A model generated the notes under the pieces. That model was not told where the DNA came from. It worked only from the letters and a program-made list of their open reading frames with translations, and ran no database searches. Positions 24,659-33,607 of a stretch of 64,000 nucleotides of DNA are shown here, one piece after another. Every line of letters starts with the position of its first letter. Position 1 is the stretch's first letter. The stretch is from MPNP01 sp026709725. GTDB lineage: Bacteria; Pseudomonadota; Alphaproteobacteria; Rhodobacterales; Rhodobacteraceae. The DNA lies in NCBI GenBank assembly GCA_965200805.1, contig OZ241384.1, positions 2,790,001 to 2,854,000 on the forward strand. Direction: 5' to 3'. The position numbers and the translations under genes are program-made.

Positions 24659-27600
24659 GTTTCAATCCCCTCATTGGCGGGGCCTGCCGCGCGACATGGA
24701 TGCCTGCATCCGGGCCTACGAGGGCTGCAACCCCAGGTTTCAATCCCCTCATTGGCGGGGCCTGCCGCGCGACTGTCGTGATTTGCGGGTGAACTTCATC
24801 AGCGTGACCTCATGTTTCAATCCCCTCATTGGCGGGGCCTGCCGCGCGACGCGAGGACGGCGAGGGTTGGGACCACCCCGACCAGCTCGTTTCAATCCCC
24901 TCATTGGCGGGGCCTGCCGCGCGACGCGGTCACCCCCGCATGCGACGGGCGGATGATTTTCGAAGTTTCAATCCCCTCATTGGCGGGGCCTGCCGCGCGA
25001 CGCCGATTCATCTGTCACTCCGTCGACGGGCTGATCTCCGTTTCAATCCCCTCATTGGCGGGGCCTGCCGCGCGACCGGTCGTATCTGTATCACCGCAAG
25101 GCCGTCGCGATGTCGGTTTCAATCCCCTCATTGGCGGGGCCTGCCGCGCGACCAAATCACCCATTACCGTCACGGCCAAATTCTTCACCGGTTTCAATCC
25201 CCTCATTGGCGGGGCCTGCCGCGCGACCCATTGGCAGCAAAAGGAGTACGAAAATGATTTGCACAAGTTTCAATCCCCTCATTGGCGGGGCCTGCCGCGC
25301 GACATGTCCGGGGCACAATGGAAAATCTGCGGCCCTACGAGGCGTTTCAATCCCCTCATTGGCGGGGCCTGCCGCGCGACATCATCGAGAGGAGATTGAA
25401 AATGATCTGCACTGACAGCGAGTTTCAATCCCCTCATTGGCGGGGCCTGCCGCGCGACATTGATGGACAAGCGCGAATTCATTCAGGTTCACCCCGGGTT
25501 TCAATCCCCTCATTGGCGGGGCCTGCCGCGCGACACGATGATCGGGAAAACCTCTGGGAAGCAGTCATCCATGGTTTCAATCCCCTCATTGGCGGGGCCT
25601 GCCGCGCGACCTGGCGCGTATACAATTTTCACATTGTTGACGCGGGCACTGTTTCAATCCCCTCATTGGCGGGGCCTGCCGCGCGACACGGGTTTATTTT
25701 CGTACGCAAATCGAGTTTCCCCGGGTTTCAATCCCCTCATTGGCGGGGCCTGCCGCGCGACATAGCGGAGATCATCCAGGAGCGATTCCCGACCGATGAC
25801 GTTTCAATCCCCTCATTGGCGGGGCCTGCCGCGCGACGGCAGTGATTGAGTGCTACAGATAGAAAGGAATGCACGTTTCAATCCCCTCATTGGCGGGGCC
25901 TGCCGCGCGACCATTGTGATTCTCCTTTCATATCTAGCACTCAATACACTGGTTTCAATCCCCTCATTGGCGGGGCCTGCCGCGCGACCAGACAGGCAGA
26001 TGAGGAATCTGGGCTGGGAGATCGTGTTTCAATCCCCTCATTGGCGGGGCCTGCCGCGCGACGTCAAGTACTTCCTTCAGGCGCGGCTTGCGCTGTCCAC
26101 GTTTCAATCCCCTCATTGGCGGGGCCTGCCGCGCGACCTGGTGGCAACCGTACTGGCAGCACTTTGCCAAGGATCACGTTTCAATCCCCTCATTGGCGGG
26201 GCCTGCCGCGCGACAATGAGACTACGCCGCACAAAAAACGTCATTGACCTGGGTTTCAATCCCCTCATTGGCGGGGCCTGCCGCGCGACCAATCGCCACT
26301 TGCAGCGTTGGCTGGTACGATCCGCACTGTTTCAATCCCCTCATTGGCGGGGCCTGCCGCGCGACTTCGCGCTGCCATGGATCGCATGGAGAATTACGTC
26401 CGGGTTTCAATCCCCTCATTGGCGGGGCCTGCCGCGCGACCGGTCAAGCAGGCGCATGGCGGTCCATGAGTCTGTCCCAGTTTCAATCCCCTCATTGGCG
26501 GGGCCTGCCGCGCGACAAGGGTATGGAAGAAAGTCGAGGCGACAGCGAAGGAAGCGTTTCAATCCCCTCATTGGCGGGGCCTGCCGCGCGACATCAACTA
26601 GATAGGAGTCATTATGTTTGGATTCGAGTTTGAGTTTCAATCCCCTCATTGGCGGGGCCTGCCGCGCGACGGAGAAATTGGAAGGCGGACATTGAAATGT
26701 CTGTGTTGAAGTTTCAATCCCCTCATTGGCGGGGCCTGCCGCGCGACATCTCATCGAGGATCACATTGATGATCATGGTGATGAGGTTTCAATCCCCTCA
26801 TTGGCGGGGCCTGCCGCGCGACGCATTTGTACCATCAAAAGGCGGTCGCGATGTCGCATAGTTTCAATCCCCTCATTGGCGGGGCCTGCCGCGCGACGGC
26901 ATGAAAGGAGTCACAAAATGACAAAAACAGTATACGTTTCAATCCCCTCATTGGCGGGGCCTGCCGCGCGACGCCTCTGGCAGCAGACGGTCACCGAGAC
27001 GATTGACCGCAAGTTTCAATCCCCTCATTGGCGGGGCCTGCCGCGCGACGAGAGGAGTCGAAAAATGAGACTACGCCGCACAAAGCAAGGTTTCAATCCC
27101 CTCATTGGCGGGGCCTGCCGCGCGACTCCGGAAGGGGATTTTGTGGGATTTGTGATCTGATCACAGTTTCAATCCCCTCATTGGCGGGGCCTGCCGCGCG
27201 ACTCGACGGACAAAAGAAGTTAGGGACCTTGCCCGGGAACACGTTTCAATCCCCTCATTGGCGGGGCCTGCCGCGCGACCCTTGAGTCCCGCCTGAACCG
27301 CCTGAACCGCCTGAACCGGGTTTCAATCCCCTCATTGGCGGGGCCTGCCGCGCGACAGTGCTAGATATGAAAGGAGAGCACCGATGACCTACTGTTTCAA
27401 TCCCCTCATTGGCGGGGCCTGCCGCGCGACACGGACAAAAGAAGTGCGAGACCTTGCCCGGGAACACGTTTCAATCCCCTCATTGGCGGGGCCTGCCGCG
27501 CGACCGTGGCAGACGTTCTTGATGAGGCTGGCCTCATCGTGGCGTTTCAATCCCCTCATTGGCGGGGCCTGCCGCGCGACGCGGCATATCTGCCTGCATG

Positions 27601-28184
27601 AGATCGCGGAGATCGCGGTTTCAATCCCCTCATTGGCGGGGCCTGCCGCGCGACTTCCGACTTCGGCGGCCGCTTTCTTGATATTCCCATGATGTTTCAA
27701 TCCCCTCATTGGCGGGGCCTGCCGCGCGACCCGGATGTGCTCGAATGCGAGAGCGACGAGCAGCACGTTTCAATCCCCTCATTGGCGGGGCCTGCCGCGC
27801 GACACCAACGATCCGAAGACGATAAGTCATCTCCTGAAGGAGAGTTTCAATCCCCTCATTGGCGGGGCCTGCCGCGCGACAAATCGGTCTGCCGCGCATG
27901 GAACCTGAATTATCCAGGTTTCAATCCCCTCATTGGCGGGGCCTGCCGCGCGACATTATGAAGAAAGATCACCTCGACGGAAATCTCGACGGCACGTTTC
28001 AATCCCCTCATTGGCGGGGCCTGCCGCGCGACCATTCTTCCATCTGAATCGCCTCTCCGGTATTAGTCCCGTTTCAATCCCCTCATTGGCGGGGCCTGCC
28101 GCGCGACCCGGCGCCATTCTCTTTCTTGACGGGAGAGGCCGCTTCAAGTTTCAATCCCCTCATTGGCGGGGCCTGCCGCGCGAC
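24659..28184 (-). CRISPR. CRISPR array, 47 repeats of 37 bp, 46 spacers
   Basis: The repeat reads GTTTCAATCCCC...GCCGCGCGAC on the plus strand. Repeats appear identical from the first at 24659 to the last at 28148-28184. Spacers are 36-41 bases. The minus strand is the transcribed strand: there the repeat contains the hairpin arms CCCC/GGGG and ends in ATTGAAAC, the 8-base 5' handle of many type III and I crRNAs. The AT-rich leader and cas genes lie at the right end. Leader-proximal (newest) spacers are thus near 28.1 kb and the oldest near 24.7 kb. Several spacers share sequence with one another or contain ribosome-binding site plus ATG (see findings). The type III-B cmr operon alongside is the likely user. 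Confidence 0.98.
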
Positions 28185-28382
28185 TCACCCTTACAAATAT
28201 GTATTAATTTGCGGAATGTTACAATGACTTTTTTCGTAACATGTTCAATTTCTGCATTTTGCCATGACTGCAGCATCAGCTAATTCCTTTAGCAAACAAA
28301 AAAATGATAAAAATAGCAATGGTTTACATTGAATCGTAACCTCCGGGCATTTGCACCGGAGTTCTGGGTTAAGATTCAAATC
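28185..28382 (-). promoter_or_regulatory. CRISPR leader
   Basis: About 200 bases of distinctly AT-rich DNA between the last repeat and cas2, the expected site of the pre-crRNA promoter and spacer integration signals. A hairpin CTCCGG-9 bases-CCGGAG at 28341-28361 lies at the cas2 side and may end the cas transcript. It has no T run. Confidence 0.75.
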
Positions 28383-28670
28383 TCAGACGACAAACACTGT
28401 TTCTTCCCCAATGCGTGTGTCCCTTAATGATACGCCAAAGTATTGTGTTGATTTATTGCATCGAGAACAAAGCGGATAAATGATCAATCCGTCTTTGGTA
28501 AAATCCAGAACTTCCATGATGGAATTCAGACATTTTTGCATTATTTTGCTGGTTACGGGGAGCTCAAAGACACTCCATTGAATACGGTCACCGTAGGCTT
28601 CGAGTATCTGTACAGCCCTATGACGTCGTTTGTCATCAGCAATATCATAGCAGACGATAAACCTTGTCAT
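28383..28670 (-). CDS. cas2: CRISPR-associated endonuclease Cas2
   Basis: A 95-aa Cas2: N-terminal MTRFIVCYDIADDKRRHRAV with the conserved Asp of the first beta strand, followed by YGDRIQWSVFEL. With Cas1 it forms the spacer integration complex. It is the last gene of the cas operon, overlaps cas1 by 4 bases (ATGA), and lies next to the leader. Confidence 0.96.
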   Translation of the reverse strand: MTRFIVCYDIADDKRRHRAVQILEAYGDRIQWSVFELPVTSKIMQKCLNSIMEVLDFTKDGLIIYPLCSRCNKSTQYFGVSLRDTRIGEETVFVV

Positions 28671-29710
28671 TCTGCTTCCCGAAGCAAACGCGGTCGATAA
28701 GGTTCGCGTCCTCGTATATGGTTGGCAAGCCTGTCAGCTTGGGTTTGAAGAGCCTGCTCAACAGAGATATCAACGCTCAATCCGGCCATGCGCGCATCAA
28801 GCATTGCTTCCCATTCATGAAAGAATTTCTTCAGACTGTCGCGCTTCAGGCGCGTACCAGAGGTTTTTGGATCAGTCTCAAAGCAGTCCGGTCGAAATTG
28901 GCGCCGATTGCTCAGACGAAGAACAAATCGATCAACCACTGGATGACGAAACTCTTCTATCAGATCCAATGCAAGAGACGGTCGCCCTGACCGCGGAGTA
29001 TGCAAAACACCCAGATAGGGATCAAAGCCCCGTGCCTCCAGTATGCCGGCAATAAAGTTCGTCAACAAGACATAACCCAATGACAGGAGTGCGTTGGCCG
29101 GATCGGGGGGAGGTCTGCGGCGGCGAGCAGAAAATTTGATATCGCCGGAAAAGGCCAGCCCCAAGACAGAAAAATAACACGCGGCCCCTTCTCCCTCAAG
29201 TCCCATAAGGGTGTCTCTGTCTGTTGCGTCACTAACACGTTCCCGCAGGTCTCCAAGATGGGCTATAGACTGGGAAAGACGTGGTTCGCCGGGCCGATTT
29301 GAACGCAATGCCGAGAGAAGTGCTGTGGCATTGGCAAGTTTGGCATCAATAAAGCATCGACCCAGCTCCATTGCATAAGCAGTATTCTCAATCGTTCGGA
29401 ACTGATGCAGACGCAAATCGGCGGTCCGCGAGAGTTCCGGTACCAGCCGTCCGAGCAATGCTCCTCCTCTGGTCAACCAAGAGACGGCTATGCCGCTCTT
29501 AAGACACATGCGCATTGCCCCCGCTGTCATGTTCACACGCCCAACAAGCCCAATCATTTCCAATCGATGCGGTTCCACCTCCAATAGAGTTGTTCTAGGA
29601 CTGCGAGCACGATTGTCATGTGAGGGTGAACCCCCTCCGCTTGTAATAATCAGGGACCCCGCTTGCTTTCGAACAACCGCACCCGGTTCAGTGACATAGA
29701 GCGTCGGCAC
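28667..29710 (-). CDS. cas1: CRISPR-associated integrase Cas1
   Basis: A 347-aa Cas1 starting at GTG 29710. The metal-binding residues are expected in GLEGEGAACYF (Glu), LGVLHTPRSGRPSLALD (His, Asp) and LIEEFR (Glu). The alpha-helical C-terminal domain and N-terminal beta domain are complete and there is no reverse-transcriptase fusion. It overlaps its neighbours on both sides. It inserts new spacers at the leader end with Cas2. Confidence 0.96.
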   Translation of the reverse strand: MPTLYVTEPGAVVRKQAGSLIITSGGGSPSHDNRARSPRTTLLEVEPHRLEMIGLVGRVNMTAGAMRMCLKSGIAVSWLTRGGALLGRLVPELSRTADLRLHQFRTIENTAYAMELGRCFIDAKLANATALLSALRSNRPGEPRLSQSIAHLGDLRERVSDATDRDTLMGLEGEGAACYFSVLGLAFSGDIKFSARRRRPPPDPANALLSLGYVLLTNFIAGILEARGFDPYLGVLHTPRSGRPSLALDLIEEFRHPVVDRFVLRLSNRRQFRPDCFETDPKTSGTRLKRDSLKKFFHEWEAMLDARMAGLSVDISVEQALQTQADRLANHIRGREPYRPRLLREAE

Positions 29711-31017
29711 TATGGAACGATCCCAAAGCGTTCATCTATTGAACAACGTGCGGTATCGGGGCAGTCTTTTTCAAGCAACACCTTGATACGATCATAGAGA
29801 TTGGACAGTGACTCCTTGTCAAGATTTGCCACGGAGAAACCATGTGTGAGAATGCTGAGATTCCTGTCACTTGCCTTGATGGATGAGGCCGCGTCGTTGT
29901 CAAAATTCACAAGGTCTTGCCCGAGTGAATCGCCAAGATACTTCAAAAACCGAGCACCTAACATTCGAGTGGCTGTCAAAACTTTCCGGCCCTCCTCTTT
30001 TCGACATCCAAAATCATTTGAGCCATTCTTTTTGAGACGTTGCCGAAACTTTTCTACGCATGGATCTTTTGGAGAGATTCGCGCGCTATCATAACCCCTT
30101 GCAAACAACCGCACCTGTCCGATCAATTCTACAATCCGATAAGCGCGGAGCAATGCGTCTTCGAATTGATGCTGCGCAATTCGTCGACGCCCGTTGACCA
30201 ACAGGTCAGTGGCTACCCAACGGAGCCATTCAGCCATGTCTCCATGGTTATCTTGAATTGGGCCGGCTGCCAGACATTCAACACTTGCAATCTCTCGATT
30301 CAGTGCCATGTGATCTTCATCGTTGAGTTTGGAAGAGCACGTCAGTGCTTCCTTGTAGTCAAGCCTGTCCCATGCAGCCCAGAATGCGGCGAGTTTTCGC
30401 AAACGTGAAATCTCGTCTCGAAATTCTACGGGGACAAGAGCTTCGGCAATTCCCGAATTCTCAATTTCGGGCAGGAACGCAAGGACAGAGGCAAATGCAC
30501 CCTTGGTCATCAGTTGCAGGGAATCGTCGATCCGGCGACGCATTGAGGCGCGTTCTGTCATGACATGACCAATCTCTTCCTTGCCACCAATGACCATGCC
30601 CCGGTTGTCCCTTACGCCATGAATATAACGCAATTGCGGTATCTTATGTCGGACAGCGGCCAGGACCAATGCGGCACTCATGGCCTTGGTGCCACGGGTG
30701 AAATCCGGCACAATCGCCTCGGGCCGATATCCATCCTTTTCAAGTTCTGACAACACCTTGTCAAAATGGCTGAAACAGGCATCTGCATCGTTTTCCCGGC
30801 CTTCTTCAGGCAATGGATCAATTCGAATAGAGTACCCAAACATACGATCTTTGAACTTCCGCGCATTGTTTGCAGTCATGGTCGAAGGTAACAGAACGGC
30901 TTCTTTCCATTTTCCAGTGTTCAGGCTTTTTTCCAATGGCTGGAACAGGGTATTCTCCAAATCATCAATGTTGCCTGTGCCAACGGTCAGCACCAGAGCT
31001 CTTGCGGAATTGTTCAT
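29710..31017 (-). CDS. CARF-domain CRISPR accessory protein, Cas02710 type
   Basis: A 435-aa protein of the TIGR02710/Cas02710 group. The N-terminal CARF (Rossmann-like) domain begins ALVLTVGTGNIDDLENTL and contains PDFTRGTKAMSAALVLAA, the ligand-binding signature of cyclic-oligoadenylate sensors. The C-terminal half is helical (LLRAYRIVELIGQVRLF) and resembles the C-terminal domain of this family. A clear HEPN RNase motif (Arg-x4-6-His) was not found. The gene overlaps cmr6-cmr1 by 4 bases and abuts cas1, so it is an integral part of the operon. It is likely activated by cOA made by Cmr2. Whether it is a nuclease, a ring nuclease or a regulator cannot be decided here. Confidence 0.82.
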   Translation of the reverse strand: MNNSARALVLTVGTGNIDDLENTLFQPLEKSLNTGKWKEAVLLPSTMTANNARKFKDRMFGYSIRIDPLPEEGRENDADACFSHFDKVLSELEKDGYRPEAIVPDFTRGTKAMSAALVLAAVRHKIPQLRYIHGVRDNRGMVIGGKEEIGHVMTERASMRRRIDDSLQLMTKGAFASVLAFLPEIENSGIAEALVPVEFRDEISRLRKLAAFWAAWDRLDYKEALTCSSKLNDEDHMALNREIASVECLAAGPIQDNHGDMAEWLRWVATDLLVNGRRRIAQHQFEDALLRAYRIVELIGQVRLFARGYDSARISPKDPCVEKFRQRLKKNGSNDFGCRKEEGRKVLTATRMLGARFLKYLGDSLGQDLVNFDNDAASSIKASDRNLSILTHGFSVANLDKESLSNLYDRIKVLLEKDCPDTARCSIDERFGIVP

Positions 31018-33173
31018 CTACGCCTCCCCCGTTCTTGGCGTTTGTTTCGGGAAGAATTTTTTAATCCTTGTTTCTGTTCTGTTTGTGGCGTTGGCCACAG
31101 GAATGAGGGATTATTTCGATCTGTACTTTTTACTGTTAGCTCGACCACCTGACCCGGTTTTGCATCAGGCGGCACCGACTCACTATTCTCGATGTTTCCT
31201 GAAATTCCAGTGTATGTGTCTTTTGCTTTCCGGCCACCTTTCTTGGTTGTTTCCTCTAGCAATTCGGCTGTGATTTTTTGTCTTGGGCTGAAGGGCCGCT
31301 CAAGCTGCGATGGTTTGGGTCGTGGTTGTCTTCGACCATGACCCTTCGTGCTGCGATGCGACACTTCCCTGTTCAGCTCGTCATTTGCAAACCTGACCAA
31401 ACGTTCAAGGACCTCAACCTTGGTCTTCTTGGCCGTGGGGAGGGCAATCAATCGAATGGTCAAACAGTCATTCTCGTCCCGTGTCAGGCTCCAGTGTGCA
31501 GGTGATGCACGGCGACAGTCACTGATATCCTTGCGGGGAAGACCGAGCGTAGACTTGTCCCCACGACTGAGTTCCTTGGCAAAACTCTGATAGGCTTGCC
31601 CTACATGATCAAGCGCAAGCCATGGGTCCACCCAACGCGATTTGATCTCAACGGGTCCGATAAGCCTTTCAAGTGCTGGTGTACCTGCCCCATGACCAGC
31701 TGGTGAATTGATCCTGCATCTCTCCCGCAGCTCCCTGCCCGCAGCGATGCAGTCTTCATAGCGTTCAATACCCTCTACAGGAACATCCCTGAAGGAACCA
31801 AATCCTTTGCGAGATTTTGCCCCGACACCTCCATAGCGTGTCAGCAACCAAAGTGCGGCCTCTGCTTGTTTCAGAACCATCGCTGCGTCGATTGGCGCGC
31901 TGCTTCCATCACCCGGTCGAAGCGATTGCCAGCTGGTTGCGCGGGCGGTCAGCGTCAGCTCCCAGCTGTCACCGGTATGGCAGTGCCACCTGCTCTCGCT
32001 GTTTGACTCATCCATTCCATATGACAGGTAGAAAAGACCTTGGGAGGTCCTCCTGCTTTTGGAGGCAGGAAGATTCGAATCCCGTTTTTGTTTGTCGTAG
32101 CGCTCCGGTGGTCTGTTGTCTTCCCCTGCCCTGAGTGACAGGCTGATTGCGCTGGCACGATTTGTGTCACCCCAGAGCGATGCTTCCAGCCGTGCCAGAT
32201 CTTCACATGTCGTATGATGGGCATGCATCGTTCGCCACCACCACCGCAGCAGACCCCGCAAGCTGGGCGTACGCAAGTCGCAATCAGCCTTCTGCCGCCT
32301 TGAGCCTGCCAGAAACGCGGGCGACACGAGTGCAAGGTGATATTTGCGTCGCAACCACGGACCGTTGTTTGGAAAAGTGCGGGCAGAACGGTCTAGCGAA
32401 TCGACCTTGCCCGGCATGAATCGCCCATAACCTGCGGCAGATTTGGCACCAACACCTGCATGCTCCAATGCCGCGCACATCCAGTGGGCAACAAGTTCAA
32501 GCAGACCGTCATGGGTGTCCATTCGGTCCGACAGAGCAAACTCGAACTCGGTCTGACCTGCGACGGCCAGAAAATACACCGGTACAGGCTGTTCAGAATC
32601 ATCTGGGGGAGCGGCCCCATCGCTGTAATACTTTGAGTGATGGCAATTCAGTATGTCTGACTCAAGACGCGGCCATTTGGTCGGCCAGGCATCGTGAAAG
32701 AGAATGCGCCCAGATTTATCCGTGGTTCCGAATGCTTCCCGGATTCGTTCCCCTGCGACCTGTTGGTCGGGTTCAGCCTGCTTCCAGACTGTTTCAGCCC
32801 ATGCACGTGTCATGCCCTTGAGCGAAGGACCCGGTACCCATGCAAAACCATAGACCGGGTGAAGAGCAATACCCGCGTTCTCCAGAGCATTGGCCCGAGC
32901 AAGGTGCAGAGTCATTGGCCCTGCTGTTTGGCCGCCAAAGCGCACTGCTCCAAGGGTATCCAGCATCTTGCTACGCCGTACGGACAGGCTATTCAGAAGC
33001 TTGTTGTCCCCTTCGCAGGCACAGACATTATCAATCAGGCTGCGCTGAACCTCTTGCTTCGCCGACCATGAGAGTTTGTCGAGTTTGAGGCCGGGATGCT
33101 GACTTCGACTCGAAACCCTGTCGAGCAATTCGACCGCGGTCTCCGGCAAACAAAGATCCGGGACTGCGGTCAT
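31014..33173 (-). CDS. Cmr6-Cmr1 fusion RAMP protein
   Basis: A 719-aa single open frame encoding two type III-B RAMP subunits. Residues ~1-275 match Cmr6: GPSLKGMTRAWAETVW, GRILFHDAWPTKWP and EHAGVGAKSAAGYGRF. Residues ~276-620 match Cmr1: YHLALVSPAFLAGS, LRTPSLRGLLRWWWRTMH, ASLWGDTNRAS and LLTRYGGVGAKSRKGFGSF. About 100 basic, low-complexity residues follow. No stop or frameshift separates the halves, and no other cmr1 or cmr6 is in the operon. In Cmr complexes Cmr1 caps the head near the target 3' end and Cmr6 sits next to it, so a covalent link is structurally plausible. The gene overlaps cmr5 upstream. Confidence 0.88.
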   Translation of the reverse strand: MTAVPDLCLPETAVELLDRVSSRSQHPGLKLDKLSWSAKQEVQRSLIDNVCACEGDNKLLNSLSVRRSKMLDTLGAVRFGGQTAGPMTLHLARANALENAGIALHPVYGFAWVPGPSLKGMTRAWAETVWKQAEPDQQVAGERIREAFGTTDKSGRILFHDAWPTKWPRLESDILNCHHSKYYSDGAAPPDDSEQPVPVYFLAVAGQTEFEFALSDRMDTHDGLLELVAHWMCAALEHAGVGAKSAAGYGRFMPGKVDSLDRSARTFPNNGPWLRRKYHLALVSPAFLAGSRRQKADCDLRTPSLRGLLRWWWRTMHAHHTTCEDLARLEASLWGDTNRASAISLSLRAGEDNRPPERYDKQKRDSNLPASKSRRTSQGLFYLSYGMDESNSESRWHCHTGDSWELTLTARATSWQSLRPGDGSSAPIDAAMVLKQAEAALWLLTRYGGVGAKSRKGFGSFRDVPVEGIERYEDCIAAGRELRERCRINSPAGHGAGTPALERLIGPVEIKSRWVDPWLALDHVGQAYQSFAKELSRGDKSTLGLPRKDISDCRRASPAHWSLTRDENDCLTIRLIALPTAKKTKVEVLERLVRFANDELNREVSHRSTKGHGRRQPRPKPSQLERPFSPRQKITAELLEETTKKGGRKAKDTYTGISGNIENSESVPPDAKPGQVVELTVKSTDRNNPSFLWPTPQTEQKQGLKNSSRNKRQERGRRR

Positions 33174-33607
33174 GGTTCGGCATGCCCCCGAATGCCCTCA
33201 TGCGCATTTTCGCCTTCGGAGGACTCGGCTAACCGGGAGAGCCACCGCAGGTAGGCAAGAGCTTCTTCAGTTGCCCGGCGCAGCCAATCCGCATCATTCC
33301 TGATGATCTGCTCAATCAGTTGTCTGGCAGCATGCCCCTGTTTTTCATCCTTTGCAGCTACCCCGCATTTCATGACTGCGAGAACCCATCTTGAAACGTC
33401 ATCAGCAACACAATGACTTTTTGCACGCTTGGCATCCGCAAAAGCGATGAAAGCGATGGCATGGCCGAGCCCGGCGGTCAATATCCGAACGGGAAGCCGT
33501 TTGGCCTCACGACTGTACTCTTTTGATGCATTTGCGGAATTGGCCTCCTGTACAGCATCCCAGGCATGTCGTGCCCGACGCTGCTCCAATGTCTGAATGG
33601 TCTTCAT
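33170..33607 (-). CDS. cmr5: Type III-B small subunit Cmr5
   Basis: A ~145-aa helical protein starting MKTIQTLEQRRARHAWDAV, the typical Cmr5 N-terminus, with the core RLPVRILTAGLGHAIAFIAF. It lines the belly of the Cmr complex and contacts target RNA. ATG 33607 overlaps the cmr4 stop as ATGA and replaces the longer frame start at 33646. The stop overlaps the fused cmr6-cmr1 start. Confidence 0.9.
   Translation of the reverse strand: MKTIQTLEQRRARHAWDAVQEANSANASKEYSREAKRLPVRILTAGLGHAIAFIAFADAKRAKSHCVADDVSRWVLAVMKCGVAAKDEKQGHAARQLIEQIIRNDADWLRRATEEALAYLRWLSRLAESSEGENAHEGIRGHAEP

Noticed and set aside
24444..28283. Many open frames through the array, with recurring FNPLIGGACRAT / SIPSLAGPAAR motifs
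   Set aside because: These are translations of the 37-bp CRISPR repeat in different frames, not proteins.
28667..29710. Reverse-transcriptase-Cas1 fusion as the source of RNA-derived, start-codon spacers
   Set aside because: Cas1 has normal length and no RT domain, and no RT gene is nearby.
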